Of a DNA stretch of 63,014 nt, positions 44,627-53,179 are shown in pieces. A model generated the notes under the pieces. That model was not told the origin of the DNA, did no database searches, and saw only the letters and a list, made by a program, of their open reading frames with translations. The DNA comes from Acidobacteriaceae bacterium (lineage in GTDB: Bacteria; Acidobacteriota; Terriglobia; Terriglobales; Acidobacteriaceae): contig PLQW01000129.1 in assembly GCA_003160215.1 (NCBI GenBank), forward strand, positions 1 through 63,014, read 5' to 3'. Each line of letters starts with the position of its first letter. The first letter of the stretch is position 1. Position numbers and translations under genes: made by a program.

Positions 44627-45337
44627 ATGAATCTGCAAGGAAACCGCATTACATGGCTGGGCCACGCCACCTTCCGCATTGAAACTAAGGACGGCGTCAC
44701 CGCGTATGTGGATCCCTGGGTCATGGGCAATCCGGCATGTCCGGGAAGTGAGAAGCAGGTGATAAAGGCCGACGTACTGATCTGTACCCATGGCCATATG
44801 GATCACATCGGCGACGCAGTGCAGATCGCCAAGCAGCACAATCCCATCGTGGTCGGGATTTTTGAGCTCTGCACCTGGGTGGGAAAGAAGGGCGCCCAGC
44901 AGATCGCTCCCATGAACAAGGGCGGGACGCAGACGGTCGCCGGCATCAAGATTACGATGACGCACGCGGTGCACTCCTGCGGCATTCAGGACGACGATGG
45001 CAGCGTCGTGTATGGTGGCGAGGCGTGCGGGTATGTCCTCGAGTTGCCCGGCGGACTGAAGCTCTATCATGCGGGCGACACTGCTGTGTTCGGCGACATG
45101 CAGATCATCCACGATCTCTACTCGCCCGAGATCGCGATGCTGCCCATCGGCGACCACTTCACCATGAGCCCGCGCGAAGCCGCTTACGCTTGCAAGCTGC
45201 TGCAGCCCAAAACCATCATCCCCATGCACTTCGGCACATTTCCGATGTTGACCGGTCGCCCTGACGATCTGAAGAAATTGCTGGACGCCGGTGGGCCGGA
45301 CGTGGTCGAAATGACGCCCGGGCAAACGTTGAGCTAA
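44627..45337 (+). CDS. UPF0173 metallo-beta-lactamase-fold hydrolase
   Basis: A 236-residue UPF0173-type MBL-fold protein. The metal site THGHMDHIGD is complete and followed by HAVHS and GDTAVFGDM near the C-terminal half, with PMHFGTFP at the end. It should be a Zn-dependent hydrolase; the substrate is not known for this family. An in-frame GTG at 44621 is weaker than the ATG at 44627, which has GAGGTGAT upstream. Four consecutive plus-strand genes (rhodanese, this one, methyltransferase, bshB1) could be one transcription unit. Confidence 0.88.
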   Translation: MNLQGNRITWLGHATFRIETKDGVTAYVDPWVMGNPACPGSEKQVIKADVLICTHGHMDHIGDAVQIAKQHNPIVVGIFELCTWVGKKGAQQIAPMNKGGTQTVAGIKITMTHAVHSCGIQDDDGSVVYGGEACGYVLELPGGLKLYHAGDTAVFGDMQIIHDLYSPEIAMLPIGDHFTMSPREAAYACKLLQPKTIIPMHFGTFPMLTGRPDDLKKLLDAGGPDVVEMTPGQTLS

Positions 45338-45353
45338 GGAGTGAATACCCTCG

Positions 45354-46013
45354 ATGAAGAGCTTTACCGATGAACGCGTGGAAAAATATCTCTATGCCAT
45401 GCTTCCCGAGCGGGAGCCCGTATTGCAGGAAATGGAGCGCCAGGCTAAAGCGCGCGACATCCCCATCGTGGGGCCAGCCGTCGGTCGGCTGTTCTATCAA
45501 TATGCGCGGCTGATCGACGCCAAGACAGTCTTCGAGTTGGGTTCGGCGATCGGCTATTCCACCATCTGGTGGGCGAAGGCGGTTGGTGAAGGCGGCAAGG
45601 TCCACTACACCGATGGCAGCCGTAAGAACGCCGATGAAGCGCGTCGCTACTTCGATCAGGCGGGCGTCGCGGACCGCATCCAGATCCACGTTGGCGACGC
45701 GCTTGAAGTTCTGTCAGAGCGCAAGGAGGAATTCGACATCGTATTCAACGACGTGGATAAGCATGACTATCCGCGCATGTTCAATATGGCGGCGGCGCGC
45801 GTGCGCAAGGGCGGACTCTTCATCGCCGACAATACGCTGTGGAGCGGCAATGTAGCGTACGCAGCCGGCAATCCGGATTTGACGGACAGTGCAGAGCCTG
45901 ACAAGTACGTCAAGGGCGTCGTGGAGTTCAATCGGTTGCTTTACTCGTCGAAGGATTGGTTCACGACGATCGTTCCGCTGCGCGACGGCGTCGCCGTGGC
46001 GATGCGGCTTTAG
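45354..46013 (+). CDS. SAM-dependent O-methyltransferase (family 3)
   Basis: A 219-residue methyltransferase related to catechol/caffeoyl-CoA O-methyltransferases. The SAM-binding motif ELGSAIGYSTIWWA is at residues ~62-75, the metal/catalytic region FDIVFNDVDKHDY follows, and ADNTLWSGNV is the third conserved region. The ATG is 16 bp after the MBL stop. The substrate is unresolved: the family methylates catechol-type groups. It ends 6 bp before bshB1, indicating an operon. Confidence 0.9.
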   Translation: MKSFTDERVEKYLYAMLPEREPVLQEMERQAKARDIPIVGPAVGRLFYQYARLIDAKTVFELGSAIGYSTIWWAKAVGEGGKVHYTDGSRKNADEARRYFDQAGVADRIQIHVGDALEVLSERKEEFDIVFNDVDKHDYPRMFNMAAARVRKGGLFIADNTLWSGNVAYAAGNPDLTDSAEPDKYVKGVVEFNRLLYSSKDWFTTIVPLRDGVAVAMRL

Positions 46014-46019
46014 CCCTTT

Positions 46020-46790
46020 ATGCCTGACGCGCCACAGTGCGACATCGTGGCCATCGCCGCACATCGCGACGACGTCGAGCAGACTTGCGGCGGCACGCTG
46101 CTCAAGATGGCGGAGCGCGGACACCGCACTGCCATCCTCGACCTCACGCAGGGCGAGATGGGCACGCGCGGCAGCGTTGAGGACCGGGCGCGTGAGGCCG
46201 ACGAGGCAGCGCGTATCCTCAAAGTCAGTTGGCGCCGAGCGCTCGATATTCCTGATGGGCGTGTCGAGAACACCTTTGGCAACCGGGTCAAGGTCGCGAG
46301 TGTCATTCGTGAGCTGCGCCCACGCGTGCTGATTCTTCCTTATTGGCAGGCCCGTCATCCCGATCATGCCACGGCCTCAGTGCTCGGCTATGAAGCCGCG
46401 TTCCTCGCGGGATTGGCGAAACTCGGCCACACCGACGCGACTGCGGACATTCCGCCCGAGGAGTTGAGCGCGCTGTGCTCTTTCCCGCCACACCGCCCTT
46501 ATAAAATCGTCTATGCCAGCCTCTACGCCGACGTGCGCCCGTCGTTCGTCGTGGACATCTCCGGGCAGTTTGAGGCCCGCTTCGCCGCCCTGATGGCCTA
46601 CCACTCGCAGTACCAGGACCAGTCGGCAGGCAGCGGACTCTTCCCGCGCCAGGCGGAGATCCGGGAACGACTCGCCGCCATGGCCGCCTTCTACGGCTCG
46701 CTTGCGGGCGTCCGGTACGCCGAGCCTTTCGTTCAGAAAGAGGTCGGACTCGTCGACGACCTCCTCGCCATTCCGGTGCAGTCGCTTTAG
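46020..46790 (+). CDS. bshB1: BshB1-like deacetylase of the PIG-L family
   Basis: A 256-residue zinc-dependent deacetylase of the PIG-L/LmbE group; BshB1 removes the acetyl group from GlcNAc-malate in bacillithiol synthesis. AHRDDVE corresponds to the usual AHPDD metal motif but with Arg in place of Pro; the second ligand region RHPDHATAS is normal. No bshA or bshC is nearby. Bacillithiol occurs in some Gram-negatives, including Acidobacteriota, so the call fits context but the exact substrate is inferred from best match only. Confidence 0.8.
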   Translation: MPDAPQCDIVAIAAHRDDVEQTCGGTLLKMAERGHRTAILDLTQGEMGTRGSVEDRAREADEAARILKVSWRRALDIPDGRVENTFGNRVKVASVIRELRPRVLILPYWQARHPDHATASVLGYEAAFLAGLAKLGHTDATADIPPEELSALCSFPPHRPYKIVYASLYADVRPSFVVDISGQFEARFAALMAYHSQYQDQSAGSGLFPRQAEIRERLAAMAAFYGSLAGVRYAEPFVQKEVGLVDDLLAIPVQSL

Positions 46791-46827
46791 GTTAGGCAAC
46801 AGGGCCAGTCGCTGGAAAATCCGGCCA

Positions 46828-46852
46828 CTTTACGTTGTGGTAAAATGTAAAG
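46828..46852. promoter_or_regulatory. Possible operator of the vapBC-like module
   Basis: CTTTAC (46828-46833) and GTAAAG (46847-46852) form an inverted repeat around TAAAAT, which could serve as -10. It ends two bases before the antitoxin start. Such sites are typical for autorepression by AbrB-type antitoxins. Confidence 0.45.
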
Positions 46853-46854
46853 CG

Positions 46855-47076
46855 ATGGCGGAAGCAACTCTTTCAGCGAAGAACCAGATCGTGATCCCAC
46901 GGGAAGCACGCGCAGCCTTGCGTCTGAAGCCCGGCGACAGGATACTTGTAGTGCTTCGCGGCGAGCGGGTGCTTGTCCTGCAAAAGCCCAAGTCCCATCA
47001 TGCGGCCATTCGTGGATTGGCTCGCGGCCCCTATCCCGGCGGTCATCTGCAAAAGGAACGACAGAGTTGGGATTAG
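46855..47076 (+). CDS. AbrB/MazE-type antitoxin
   Basis: A 73-residue AbrB/SpoVT-family protein: AEATLSAKNQIVIPREARAAL then GDRILVVLRGERVLVLQKP is the complete swapped-hairpin DNA-binding domain. The C-terminal 25 residues would bind the toxin. The ATG at 46855 gives the normal N-terminus; the long upstream frame reads through bshB1. It overlaps the toxin start by 10 bp (TTG at 47067) in the usual antitoxin-first order. Confidence 0.88.
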   Translation: MAEATLSAKNQIVIPREARAALRLKPGDRILVVLRGERVLVLQKPKSHHAAIRGLARGPYPGGHLQKERQSWD

Positions 47077-47508
47077 AGCGTCTGCGCAGGTTCCTGCGGC
47101 GTCATCGCCGGATCGCTCTGGATACCAGCATCTTCATTTACGAACTCGAAGCAAACGCTCGCTATCTTGCCCTCACCGATCACATTTTTTCCTGGATCGA
47201 GCGGCCGGGTAGCAAGGCGGTCACCTCAACTATCACCATGACGGAGTTGCTGGTCCAGCCTTATCGTGACTCCGACGAGCAGCGAGTGGATGAGTTCTAC
47301 GCTTTGCTATCCACCTATCCCAACCTGGATTGGATTGCTCCGAACCTGGAGATCGCCGACGTTGCGGCGCGGATTCGCGCTGTCCATCGCTTGCGAACTC
47401 CCGATGCCTTGCAGGCTGCCACCGCCGGCTACCGGCCTCATTACGAACGATCCGGTCTTCGAACGGGTGAAAGACTTTGAAACGTTGGTTTTGGACCGGG
47501 TTCTCTGA
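47067..47508 (+). pseudogene. VapC-like PIN toxin with a frameshift near the C-terminus
   Basis: A PIN-domain ribonuclease paired with the preceding antitoxin. In the first frame LDTSIFIYELE gives the first acidic residue, TELLVQP the second and RTPDALQAA the third. Shortly after, near 47420-47435, the frame must change: GLITNDPVFERVKDFETL, the expected last conserved part, is read one frame over and ends at the TGA at 47508. The unshifted frame ends at 47480 with an unrelated tail. A single missing base explains this. Start is a TTG with AAGGAA upstream. Either the toxin is inactivated or the base is a sequencing error. Confidence 0.8.
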
Positions 47509-47561
47509 ATGTTCGACTCTTGCGTGCACGCCGTGTATCCAAGTGTCCTCTCCCCTTTGTT

Positions 47562-48443
47562 CTACTTCTTCCTCTCCACTAAAAACTGCGCTAGCTCGCG
47601 CAGGGTTGCAGCGCTGTCACTGAACTGATCCAGTGCGGCGTCGGCTGCCGCGACTAGTTCATCAGCTTTCTTGAGTGACGCCTCGATGCCGAACAGCGCG
47701 GGATAGGTCGCCTTCTCGGTCACAGTGTCTTTGCCGGCAGTCTTACCCAACTGCTCCGAGGTTTGGGTCACGTCCAAAACATCATCCACGATCTGGAAGG
47801 CCAGCCCGATGTTCTGGCCGAAGTCGCGCAGACTCTGGAGCTGCGACGCGTCCGCTCCCGCATACAGGCCGCCGGTGACGACGCTGGCCGTCAGCAGCGC
47901 GCCCGTCTTGGAGCGATGAATGTACTCCAGCGTCTGCGCGTCGGCGCGCGTGTGTTCGGCTTCGAGGTCCATCACCTGGCCGCCGATCATGCCGCCGATG
48001 GTTCCGGTGGCGTGCGCGATCTCGGCGATGATGGCGACCCGGGCCTCCGCCGGACACTGCAACTTAGCCAACACTTCGTAGGCATAGGTCTGCAGCGCGT
48101 CGCCCGCGAGGATGGCCGTGGCCTCGCCGAATGCCTTGTGGCACGTGGGTCGCCCACGGCGGAGGTCGTCATTGTCGAGCGCGGGAAGGTCGTCGTGGAT
48201 GAGCGAGTAGGTGTGAAGCATCTCCAAGGCCGCGCCCAACTCCTCGACGCCAGGCGGAATGCAGCCCTCAATCATCTGCGCGGCTTCCATGCACAGGATC
48301 GGACGCAGGCGCTTGCCTCCGGCAAAGACGCTGTGGCGCATCGCTTGATGAATCGATGCGGGATACTGCGAAGCCGGCGGGAGCAGGCGCTCCAGCGCTT
48401 CGTCGGCAACGATTCGACCTTGTTCGAGCGTGTCCTTGAGCAT
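47562..48443 (-). CDS. Polyprenyl synthetase (farnesyl/geranylgeranyl diphosphate synthase)
   Basis: A 293-residue trans-prenyl diphosphate synthase (IspA-like). The first Asp-rich motif DDLPALDND and the second region FQIVDDVLD are both intact, and GGKRLRP near the N-terminus binds isopentenyl diphosphate. It extends allylic diphosphates with IPP units for quinones, hopanoids or undecaprenyl carrier. The ATG at 48443 gives MLKDTLEQG; the frame continues upstream only into noncoding sequence. It follows the beta-decarboxylating dehydrogenase gene with 25 bp between, same strand. Confidence 0.93.
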   Translation of the reverse strand: MLKDTLEQGRIVADEALERLLPPASQYPASIHQAMRHSVFAGGKRLRPILCMEAAQMIEGCIPPGVEELGAALEMLHTYSLIHDDLPALDNDDLRRGRPTCHKAFGEATAILAGDALQTYAYEVLAKLQCPAEARVAIIAEIAHATGTIGGMIGGQVMDLEAEHTRADAQTLEYIHRSKTGALLTASVVTGGLYAGADASQLQSLRDFGQNIGLAFQIVDDVLDVTQTSEQLGKTAGKDTVTEKATYPALFGIEASLKKADELVAAADAALDQFSDSAATLRELAQFLVERKK

Positions 48444-48468
48444 GAATAGGGCAGTATAACAATCGCAA

Positions 48469-49518
48469 CTACTTCGCGACCCGCTTCGCGATCCACTGCG
48501 CGCACTCGCGCGTGCCCAGCGCGCCTCCAACGTCCACCGTCGTCTTCCGCTCGCGAACTGCGTCGAGCACCGCGTTCTCGATCTTCTGCGCTTCAGCGTT
48601 CAGGCCCAGATGCGCCAGCATCATCGCCGCAGTCAGAATTGCGCCCATGGGGTTGGCGATGTTCTTTCCTGCAATCGAGGGCGCCGAGCCATGCACCGGC
48701 TCGAACATTGAAGTGCGGTCGGGATGGATGTTGCCGCTGGCGGCCATGCCCAGCCCACCTTGCAGTGCGGCCGCGAGGTCGGTGACGATGTCGCCGAACA
48801 TGTTGTTGGTGACGATCACGTCAAGCGAGCGCGGCTCGCGCACCATTTGCAGGCAGAGCGCGTCCACATACATGTGCTGCGTCTGGAGGTCGGAATACTC
48901 TTTGGCCACTTCCTTGAATACGCGTTGCCATAGGCCGCCGGCGTAGGTCATTACGTTTGACTTGTCGGACATCATGACCTTCTTGCGGCCATTGGCGCGC
49001 GCGTAGTCGAAGGCGAAGCGAATGATGCGCTCCACACCTTTGCGGGTATTGATGTCCTCCTGCGTCGCGACCTCATCGGGCGTCCCGAACTTGAAGTTCC
49101 CGCCCATGTCCATGTAGACGCCTTCGGTGTTCTCGCGGATCACCGTGAAGTTGATGTCGTCAGGCGAGGCGTTTCTTAGCGGACAGAGCGAGGCATCGAG
49201 CAGACGCACCGGACGCACATTGGCGTACAGATCCATCTTAAAACGCATGCCGAGCAGAATTTCCTTGGCGTGGATATTGCTCGGTACGCGTGGATCGCCC
49301 AGCGCACCGACGAAGATCGCGTCGAAGTCACGCGCCAGCATCTGAAAGCCGTCTGGCGGAACGGTGGTGCCGTCGGCCAGGTAGCGGTCGGCGCCCCAGT
49401 CAAAGCTGGTGAACTCGACGGCTGCTCCGCTGGCGCCAACCACTTCGAGAGCGTTGGGAATGACTTCTTTGCCGATGCCGTCTCCGGGAATCACGGCGAT
49501 GCGTTTGGTGGTGGTCAC
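48469..49518 (-). CDS. Isopropylmalate/tartrate-type dehydrogenase
   Basis: A 349-residue NAD-dependent beta-decarboxylating dehydrogenase. The N-terminal IAVIPGDGIGKEV, the substrate-site VRPVRLL, RENTEGVY, KSNVM, and FEPVHGSAP are all conserved. WGADRY, DGTTVPPDG and the lack of neighbouring leuC/leuD are closer to tartrate/malate dehydrogenases than to LeuB, so specificity is left open. The ATG at 49518 lies next to heptad repeats that fill the upstream gap. Downstream ispA-type gene is on the same strand. Confidence 0.9.
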   Translation of the reverse strand: MTTTKRIAVIPGDGIGKEVIPNALEVVGASGAAVEFTSFDWGADRYLADGTTVPPDGFQMLARDFDAIFVGALGDPRVPSNIHAKEILLGMRFKMDLYANVRPVRLLDASLCPLRNASPDDINFTVIRENTEGVYMDMGGNFKFGTPDEVATQEDINTRKGVERIIRFAFDYARANGRKKVMMSDKSNVMTYAGGLWQRVFKEVAKEYSDLQTQHMYVDALCLQMVREPRSLDVIVTNNMFGDIVTDLAAALQGGLGMAASGNIHPDRTSMFEPVHGSAPSIAGKNIANPMGAILTAAMMLAHLGLNAEAQKIENAVLDAVRERKTTVDVGGALGTRECAQWIAKRVAK

Positions 49519-49530
49519 GGGAAAATAGTA

Positions 49531-49672
49531 GCACTCAGCACTCAGCTATCAGCTATTAGCCGTCAGCTATCGGCCGTCAGTAGTCGGTGCCGCAAGTGAT
49601 TTCAAATCCGCTCATATGTGGAAGGCGACCGCTGGCTGGCCGAATGCTGAGTGCTGAGGGCTGATTGCTTGC
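49531..49672. repeat. Heptad tandem-repeat element between dehydrogenase and ygfZ genes
   Basis: From 49531: GCACTCA, GCACTCA, GCTATCA, GCTATTA, GCCGTCA, GCTATCG, GCCGTCA, GTAGTCG (49531-49586), period 7 with GC kept in nearly every unit. From 49645: TGCTGAG, TGCTGAG, GGCTGAT, TGC (49645-49668), the opposite orientation. The two sides can pair (GCACTCAGC with GCTGAGTGC). They fill most of the 200-bp gap. Confidence 0.75.
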
Positions 49673-49676
49673 CTCG

Positions 49677-49706
49677 TTCCACAATCCTCACGCCTGACCT
49701 TATAAT
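49677..49706 (+). promoter_or_regulatory. Promoter-like sequence for ygfZ
   Basis: TATAAT at 49701-49706, a perfect -10, with a poor -35 TTCCAC (49677-49682) at 18 bp. It lies 12 bp before the ygfZ ATG, giving a very short leader. Confidence 0.45.
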
Positions 49707-49718
49707 CAAGTATTCAGT

Positions 49719-50786
49719 ATGACTGTTACTACCTTTCAAGAGAAGCTTGCGGCCAGCGGCGCGCGCCTCGGCGTCCATCGGGGCGCGGAAACTCCTGCGG
49801 ACTTCGGCGATTCCGCGATTGAATTTCGGGCGTTGCTGGAGGGCTGCGCCCTCCTCGACATGAGCTGGCAGGCCAAGCTGGTGCTGGCCGGAGAGGATCG
49901 CGTGCGCTGGCTGAATGGCATGGTCACGAACAACGTCCGCGACCTTGCGCCGGGGCGCGGTGTGTACAGCTTCGTCCTTAACGCCCAAGGGCGCATCCAG
50001 GGAGACCTGGTCGCCTACAACCGCGGCGACTATCTACTGGTCACCACCGACCGCGAGCAAGAGCCTACGATAGCTGAGATCTTTGATCGTTACATCATCA
50101 TGGACGATGTCGAGGTTGCCGACATCAGCGACAAGCTCGCCGCGATTGGCGTGGTAGGCCCGAAGTCGCGCGAAATTTTGACGGCTGCCGGTCTGGACGT
50201 CTCGCAACTCGAACCCGGGCAGGTGATCGACGCCGTTTGGCGCGATGTTGGTATTTCCATCGCGCGCAGCGCGCAGCCGCAGATGGATGGATTCGAGATC
50301 TGGTTTGCCGCGGAGAACGTGGATGCAACCTGGGACGCCCTGGTCGCTGCCGGCGCCACGCCCGCCGGCAGCGATGCCCTCGAACTCTATCGCATCGTCA
50401 GAGGGATACCGCGCTTCGGAGTTGATCTTCGCGAACGCGATTTGCCGCAGGAGACCGGACAGCAGCACGCGTTGAATTTCGCCAAGGGCTGCTACATCGG
50501 GCAGGAGATCGTGGAGCGAATCCGCTCGCGCGGCAACGTGCATCGCATGTTCACCGGCTTCGAAGTACAGGGACATCCGGTTGAGGAGCTTCCGGCACCG
50601 GGAACCAAGGTCCGTGCCAACGACAAGGATGTGGGAGAGATAACCAGCGCGGCGCGGATTCCGTTTCCGAATGGCGAGCGGACGCTGGCGCTCGGCTACG
50701 CGCGGCGCGAAGTCGCACTTCCCGGCGCCACAGTGCTGATCGGCGAGCAGAGTGCCACAATACAGACCCTTCCATTCAGCGAGTGA
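49719..50786 (+). CDS. ygfZ: YgfZ/GcvT-type folate-binding protein
   Basis: A 355-residue protein of the YgfZ/CAF17 group related to glycine cleavage T protein. The defining motif KGCYIGQE is present at about residue 258, with its conserved Cys, and the domain NGMVTNNVRDL near the N-terminus is typical. YgfZ acts with folate in maintaining certain Fe-S enzymes. The start gives MTVTTFQEK. It leads a plus-strand series (DUF1844, PhnP-like, ribF) with short gaps of 10-15 bp, consistent with one operon. Confidence 0.9.
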   Translation: MTVTTFQEKLAASGARLGVHRGAETPADFGDSAIEFRALLEGCALLDMSWQAKLVLAGEDRVRWLNGMVTNNVRDLAPGRGVYSFVLNAQGRIQGDLVAYNRGDYLLVTTDREQEPTIAEIFDRYIIMDDVEVADISDKLAAIGVVGPKSREILTAAGLDVSQLEPGQVIDAVWRDVGISIARSAQPQMDGFEIWFAAENVDATWDALVAAGATPAGSDALELYRIVRGIPRFGVDLRERDLPQETGQQHALNFAKGCYIGQEIVERIRSRGNVHRMFTGFEVQGHPVEELPAPGTKVRANDKDVGEITSAARIPFPNGERTLALGYARREVALPGATVLIGEQSATIQTLPFSE

Positions 50787-50796
50787 ATAAATATTT

Positions 50797-51438
50797 ATGG
50801 CCGACAAAGAGAAGAAACCCGAATTCGTAGTGACCGATCGCCGCTTGTTCAGCACCGATGGCGAGTTGCGCCAGGACGTGGTGGACGATGAAGAACGCCG
50901 CGCCGAACGGGAACGCGAGAAAAGTGAAGCGCAGCGCCTGGTCAACGAGGAACGCGCGGCCCAACAACAACCTGCGCCATCTAGCGCCGTGCAAGCCACC
51001 TCCATCGTGACCGATGAAGCGGCTGCCGATGGGCCCAGCGCGCAGGAGCAGCACGACTCTGCCGCGGCTTACCGGGAGTCGACGCGCGAGATCGACGATC
51101 GCATCGAGAAAGAAATGCGCAAGCAGGGACAGCCACACCGCGCGCAAGACTTCGAGATTACTTTCGAAAAGTTTGTCGCCTCGATTTACATGAGTGCGCT
51201 GATGCAGCTTGGTCTGGCGGCGCCGCAAGGCGCGAAGCCGGAGGTGGACCTGTTGGGTGCCCGGCAAACCATCGACACGTTGGCCCTCCTGCAAGACAAG
51301 ACCAAGGGCAACTTGACGCCGGCGGAGCAGAATATGCTCCAGAACTGCCTCTACGAATTGCGCATGGCTTACCTCGAGGTGACCAACCTGCTCACCCATC
51401 CGCCGCAGGGTGGATCGGCGGTTGACGGCAAGGTCTGA
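50797..51438 (+). CDS. DUF1844 domain protein
   Basis: A 213-residue protein. The N-terminal half is charged and Ala/Gln rich, probably disordered. The DUF1844 domain starts near FEITFEKFVASIYMSALMQLG and continues GARQTIDTLALLQDKTKGNLT with LYELRMAYLEV. Its molecular role is unknown; it is common in Acidobacteriota and Deltaproteobacteria. The coupling is tight: its TGA overlaps the next gene's ATG by one base (TGATG). Confidence 0.88.
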   Translation: MADKEKKPEFVVTDRRLFSTDGELRQDVVDDEERRAEREREKSEAQRLVNEERAAQQQPAPSSAVQATSIVTDEAAADGPSAQEQHDSAAAYRESTREIDDRIEKEMRKQGQPHRAQDFEITFEKFVASIYMSALMQLGLAAPQGAKPEVDLLGARQTIDTLALLQDKTKGNLTPAEQNMLQNCLYELRMAYLEVTNLLTHPPQGGSAVDGKV

Positions 51439-52217
51439 TGAAAGCAGTGCTCACGGTTTTGGGCAGCGGGACCTCGATGGGTGTGCCAACCATCGGCTGC
51501 GATTGCCGCGTGTGCACCTCGGCCGATCCGCACGATCGGCGCACCCGCCCGTCGGTCATGGTGCAGTGGGAGGGGCACACCGTCCTCATCGACACCACGC
51601 CCGACTTCCGCGAGCAGGCCATCCGCGAACGCATTCGTAAGATTGACGCCGTGCTTTACACCCACGGCCACGCCGATCACATCCTGGGGCTCGATGATGT
51701 GAGGCCGCTCAGCTTCCCCCGCGTGACCGGCGGCGGAAAAATTCCCCTCTACGCCAGCGATGCCACGGCGCAGACACTGCGTACGGTTTTTCGCTACATC
51801 TTCGAGGCGGACTACAAGTATGGCAGTCTGGCGCAAGTAGAGTTGCGAGCGGTGAATGGGCCTGTGGACCTCTTCGGAGCAATCTTCACACCCCTTGAGG
51901 TGCTCCACGGAGACGTCCCTATCGAGGCGTATCGCTTCGGCTCGGCCGCATACCTCACGGACTTCAGCAACGTCCCAGAAGAATCGCTGGAACAGTTGCA
52001 GGGCCTCGACATCTTGTTTCTCGATGCGCTGCGGCACCATCCTCATCCCACGCATTCGACGGTGGAGAACTCTTTGAAGCTGGTCGAGCGGCTGAAACCG
52101 AAGCGTGCGTACTTCACGCACATCTCGCACGACCTGCCGCATGAGGAGACGAACGCGGCGCTGCCCGATAACGTGCGCCTGGCGCACGACGGCCTGAAAC
52201 TCGAGTTCGACCTGTAG
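51438..52217 (+). CDS. PhnP-like metallo-beta-lactamase-fold phosphodiesterase
   Basis: A 259-residue MBL-fold enzyme. It starts LGSGTSMGVPTIGCDCRVC, the Cys-rich loop that binds a structural zinc in PhnP, and carries the active-site THGHADHILGLDD. The C-terminal HISHDLPHE resembles the substrate-site His region. PhnP hydrolyses cyclic ribose phosphate in phosphonate use, but with no phn genes in the window a general cyclic phosphodiesterase is the safer call. Coupled to DUF1844. Confidence 0.88.
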   Translation: MKAVLTVLGSGTSMGVPTIGCDCRVCTSADPHDRRTRPSVMVQWEGHTVLIDTTPDFREQAIRERIRKIDAVLYTHGHADHILGLDDVRPLSFPRVTGGGKIPLYASDATAQTLRTVFRYIFEADYKYGSLAQVELRAVNGPVDLFGAIFTPLEVLHGDVPIEAYRFGSAAYLTDFSNVPEESLEQLQGLDILFLDALRHHPHPTHSTVENSLKLVERLKPKRAYFTHISHDLPHEETNAALPDNVRLAHDGLKLEFDL

Positions 52218-52231
52218 GACACCAGCCTCCT

Positions 52232-53179
52232 ATGCAAGTATTCCGTAGCCTTGACGAAGTGCCGTCCGAGCTTGGTACCACGGTGGTTAGCGTGGGGAAC
52301 TTCGATGGCGTTCACCGCGCCCATCAGGAAGTGGTGCGGCGTATGGCGGACCGTGCCCACTCGCTGAGCGGCAAAGCAGTGGTGGTTACCTTCGAGCCCC
52401 ATCCGTTCCGCATTTTGCGTCCCGATGTCGCACCCAAGCTGCTGACGCCTTTGCCTATCAAGCTGCGACTGCTGCAACAGACTCGCGTGGATGCCGTGCT
52501 GGTGTTGCCTTTCACACGTGACCTCTCGTTGATGCCGGCGAGCGACTTCGCTAAGACCGTGCTGGTCGACGCGCTCCATGCTCGCGAAATACACGAAGGT
52601 TACAACTTCCACTTCGGCCACAAAGCGCAAGGCAACGTGAACACGCTGGCCGATCTTGGCAAAGAGTTTGGTTTCGAGGCCACCGTTTATCCCGAGCAGT
52701 TGTTGCGTGGTCATCGCCTTTCCAGCACGGAGATTCGCAAACTGATAGGCGAAGGAAGAGTGGCGAAGGCACGCGCGCTGCTCGGCCGCCCATTCAGCAT
52801 CTTTTCGAATCCGGGACGCGGTCGCGGTTATGGACATAAATACACGGTCCCGACGGTGAACCTGGCGCGCTACGACGAATTAGTTCCCGCCATTGGGGTA
52901 TACATTTCGTGGTTGCGCGTCGGCGACGAATGTTTCGAGGCGGTGACGAACGTGGGAAACCGCCCAACCTTTGGGGCGGATTCCTTCGCCATCGAAAGTC
53001 ACCTGCTGAATTTTCACCCCATCGAGTTGCTGCCAGAGACGGAGTTGGAACTGATTTTCTTGCAGCGGTTACGGCCGGAGGTAAAGTTTCCGTCGGTGGA
53101 AGCGCTGCGCGAGCAGATCGCCCGCGACGTGCACAAGGCGCGACGATATTTTCGGCTGAAAGTAGCCGTTAGCAATTAG
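52232..53179 (+). CDS. ribF: Bifunctional riboflavin kinase/FAD synthetase
   Basis: A 315-residue RibF that makes FMN from riboflavin and then FAD. The N-terminal adenylyltransferase domain has SVGNFDGVHRAHQ and HKAQGNVNTL; SSTEIRKLIGEG follows; the C-terminal kinase domain shows GHKYTVPTVNL and TNVGNRPTFG. The last codons overlap the first heptad-repeat units: the TAG stop lies inside AGCAATTAGC. It ends the ygfZ group of genes. Confidence 0.95.
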   Translation: MQVFRSLDEVPSELGTTVVSVGNFDGVHRAHQEVVRRMADRAHSLSGKAVVVTFEPHPFRILRPDVAPKLLTPLPIKLRLLQQTRVDAVLVLPFTRDLSLMPASDFAKTVLVDALHAREIHEGYNFHFGHKAQGNVNTLADLGKEFGFEATVYPEQLLRGHRLSSTEIRKLIGEGRVAKARALLGRPFSIFSNPGRGRGYGHKYTVPTVNLARYDELVPAIGVYISWLRVGDECFEAVTNVGNRPTFGADSFAIESHLLNFHPIELLPETELELIFLQRLRPEVKFPSVEALREQIARDVHKARRYFRLKVAVSN

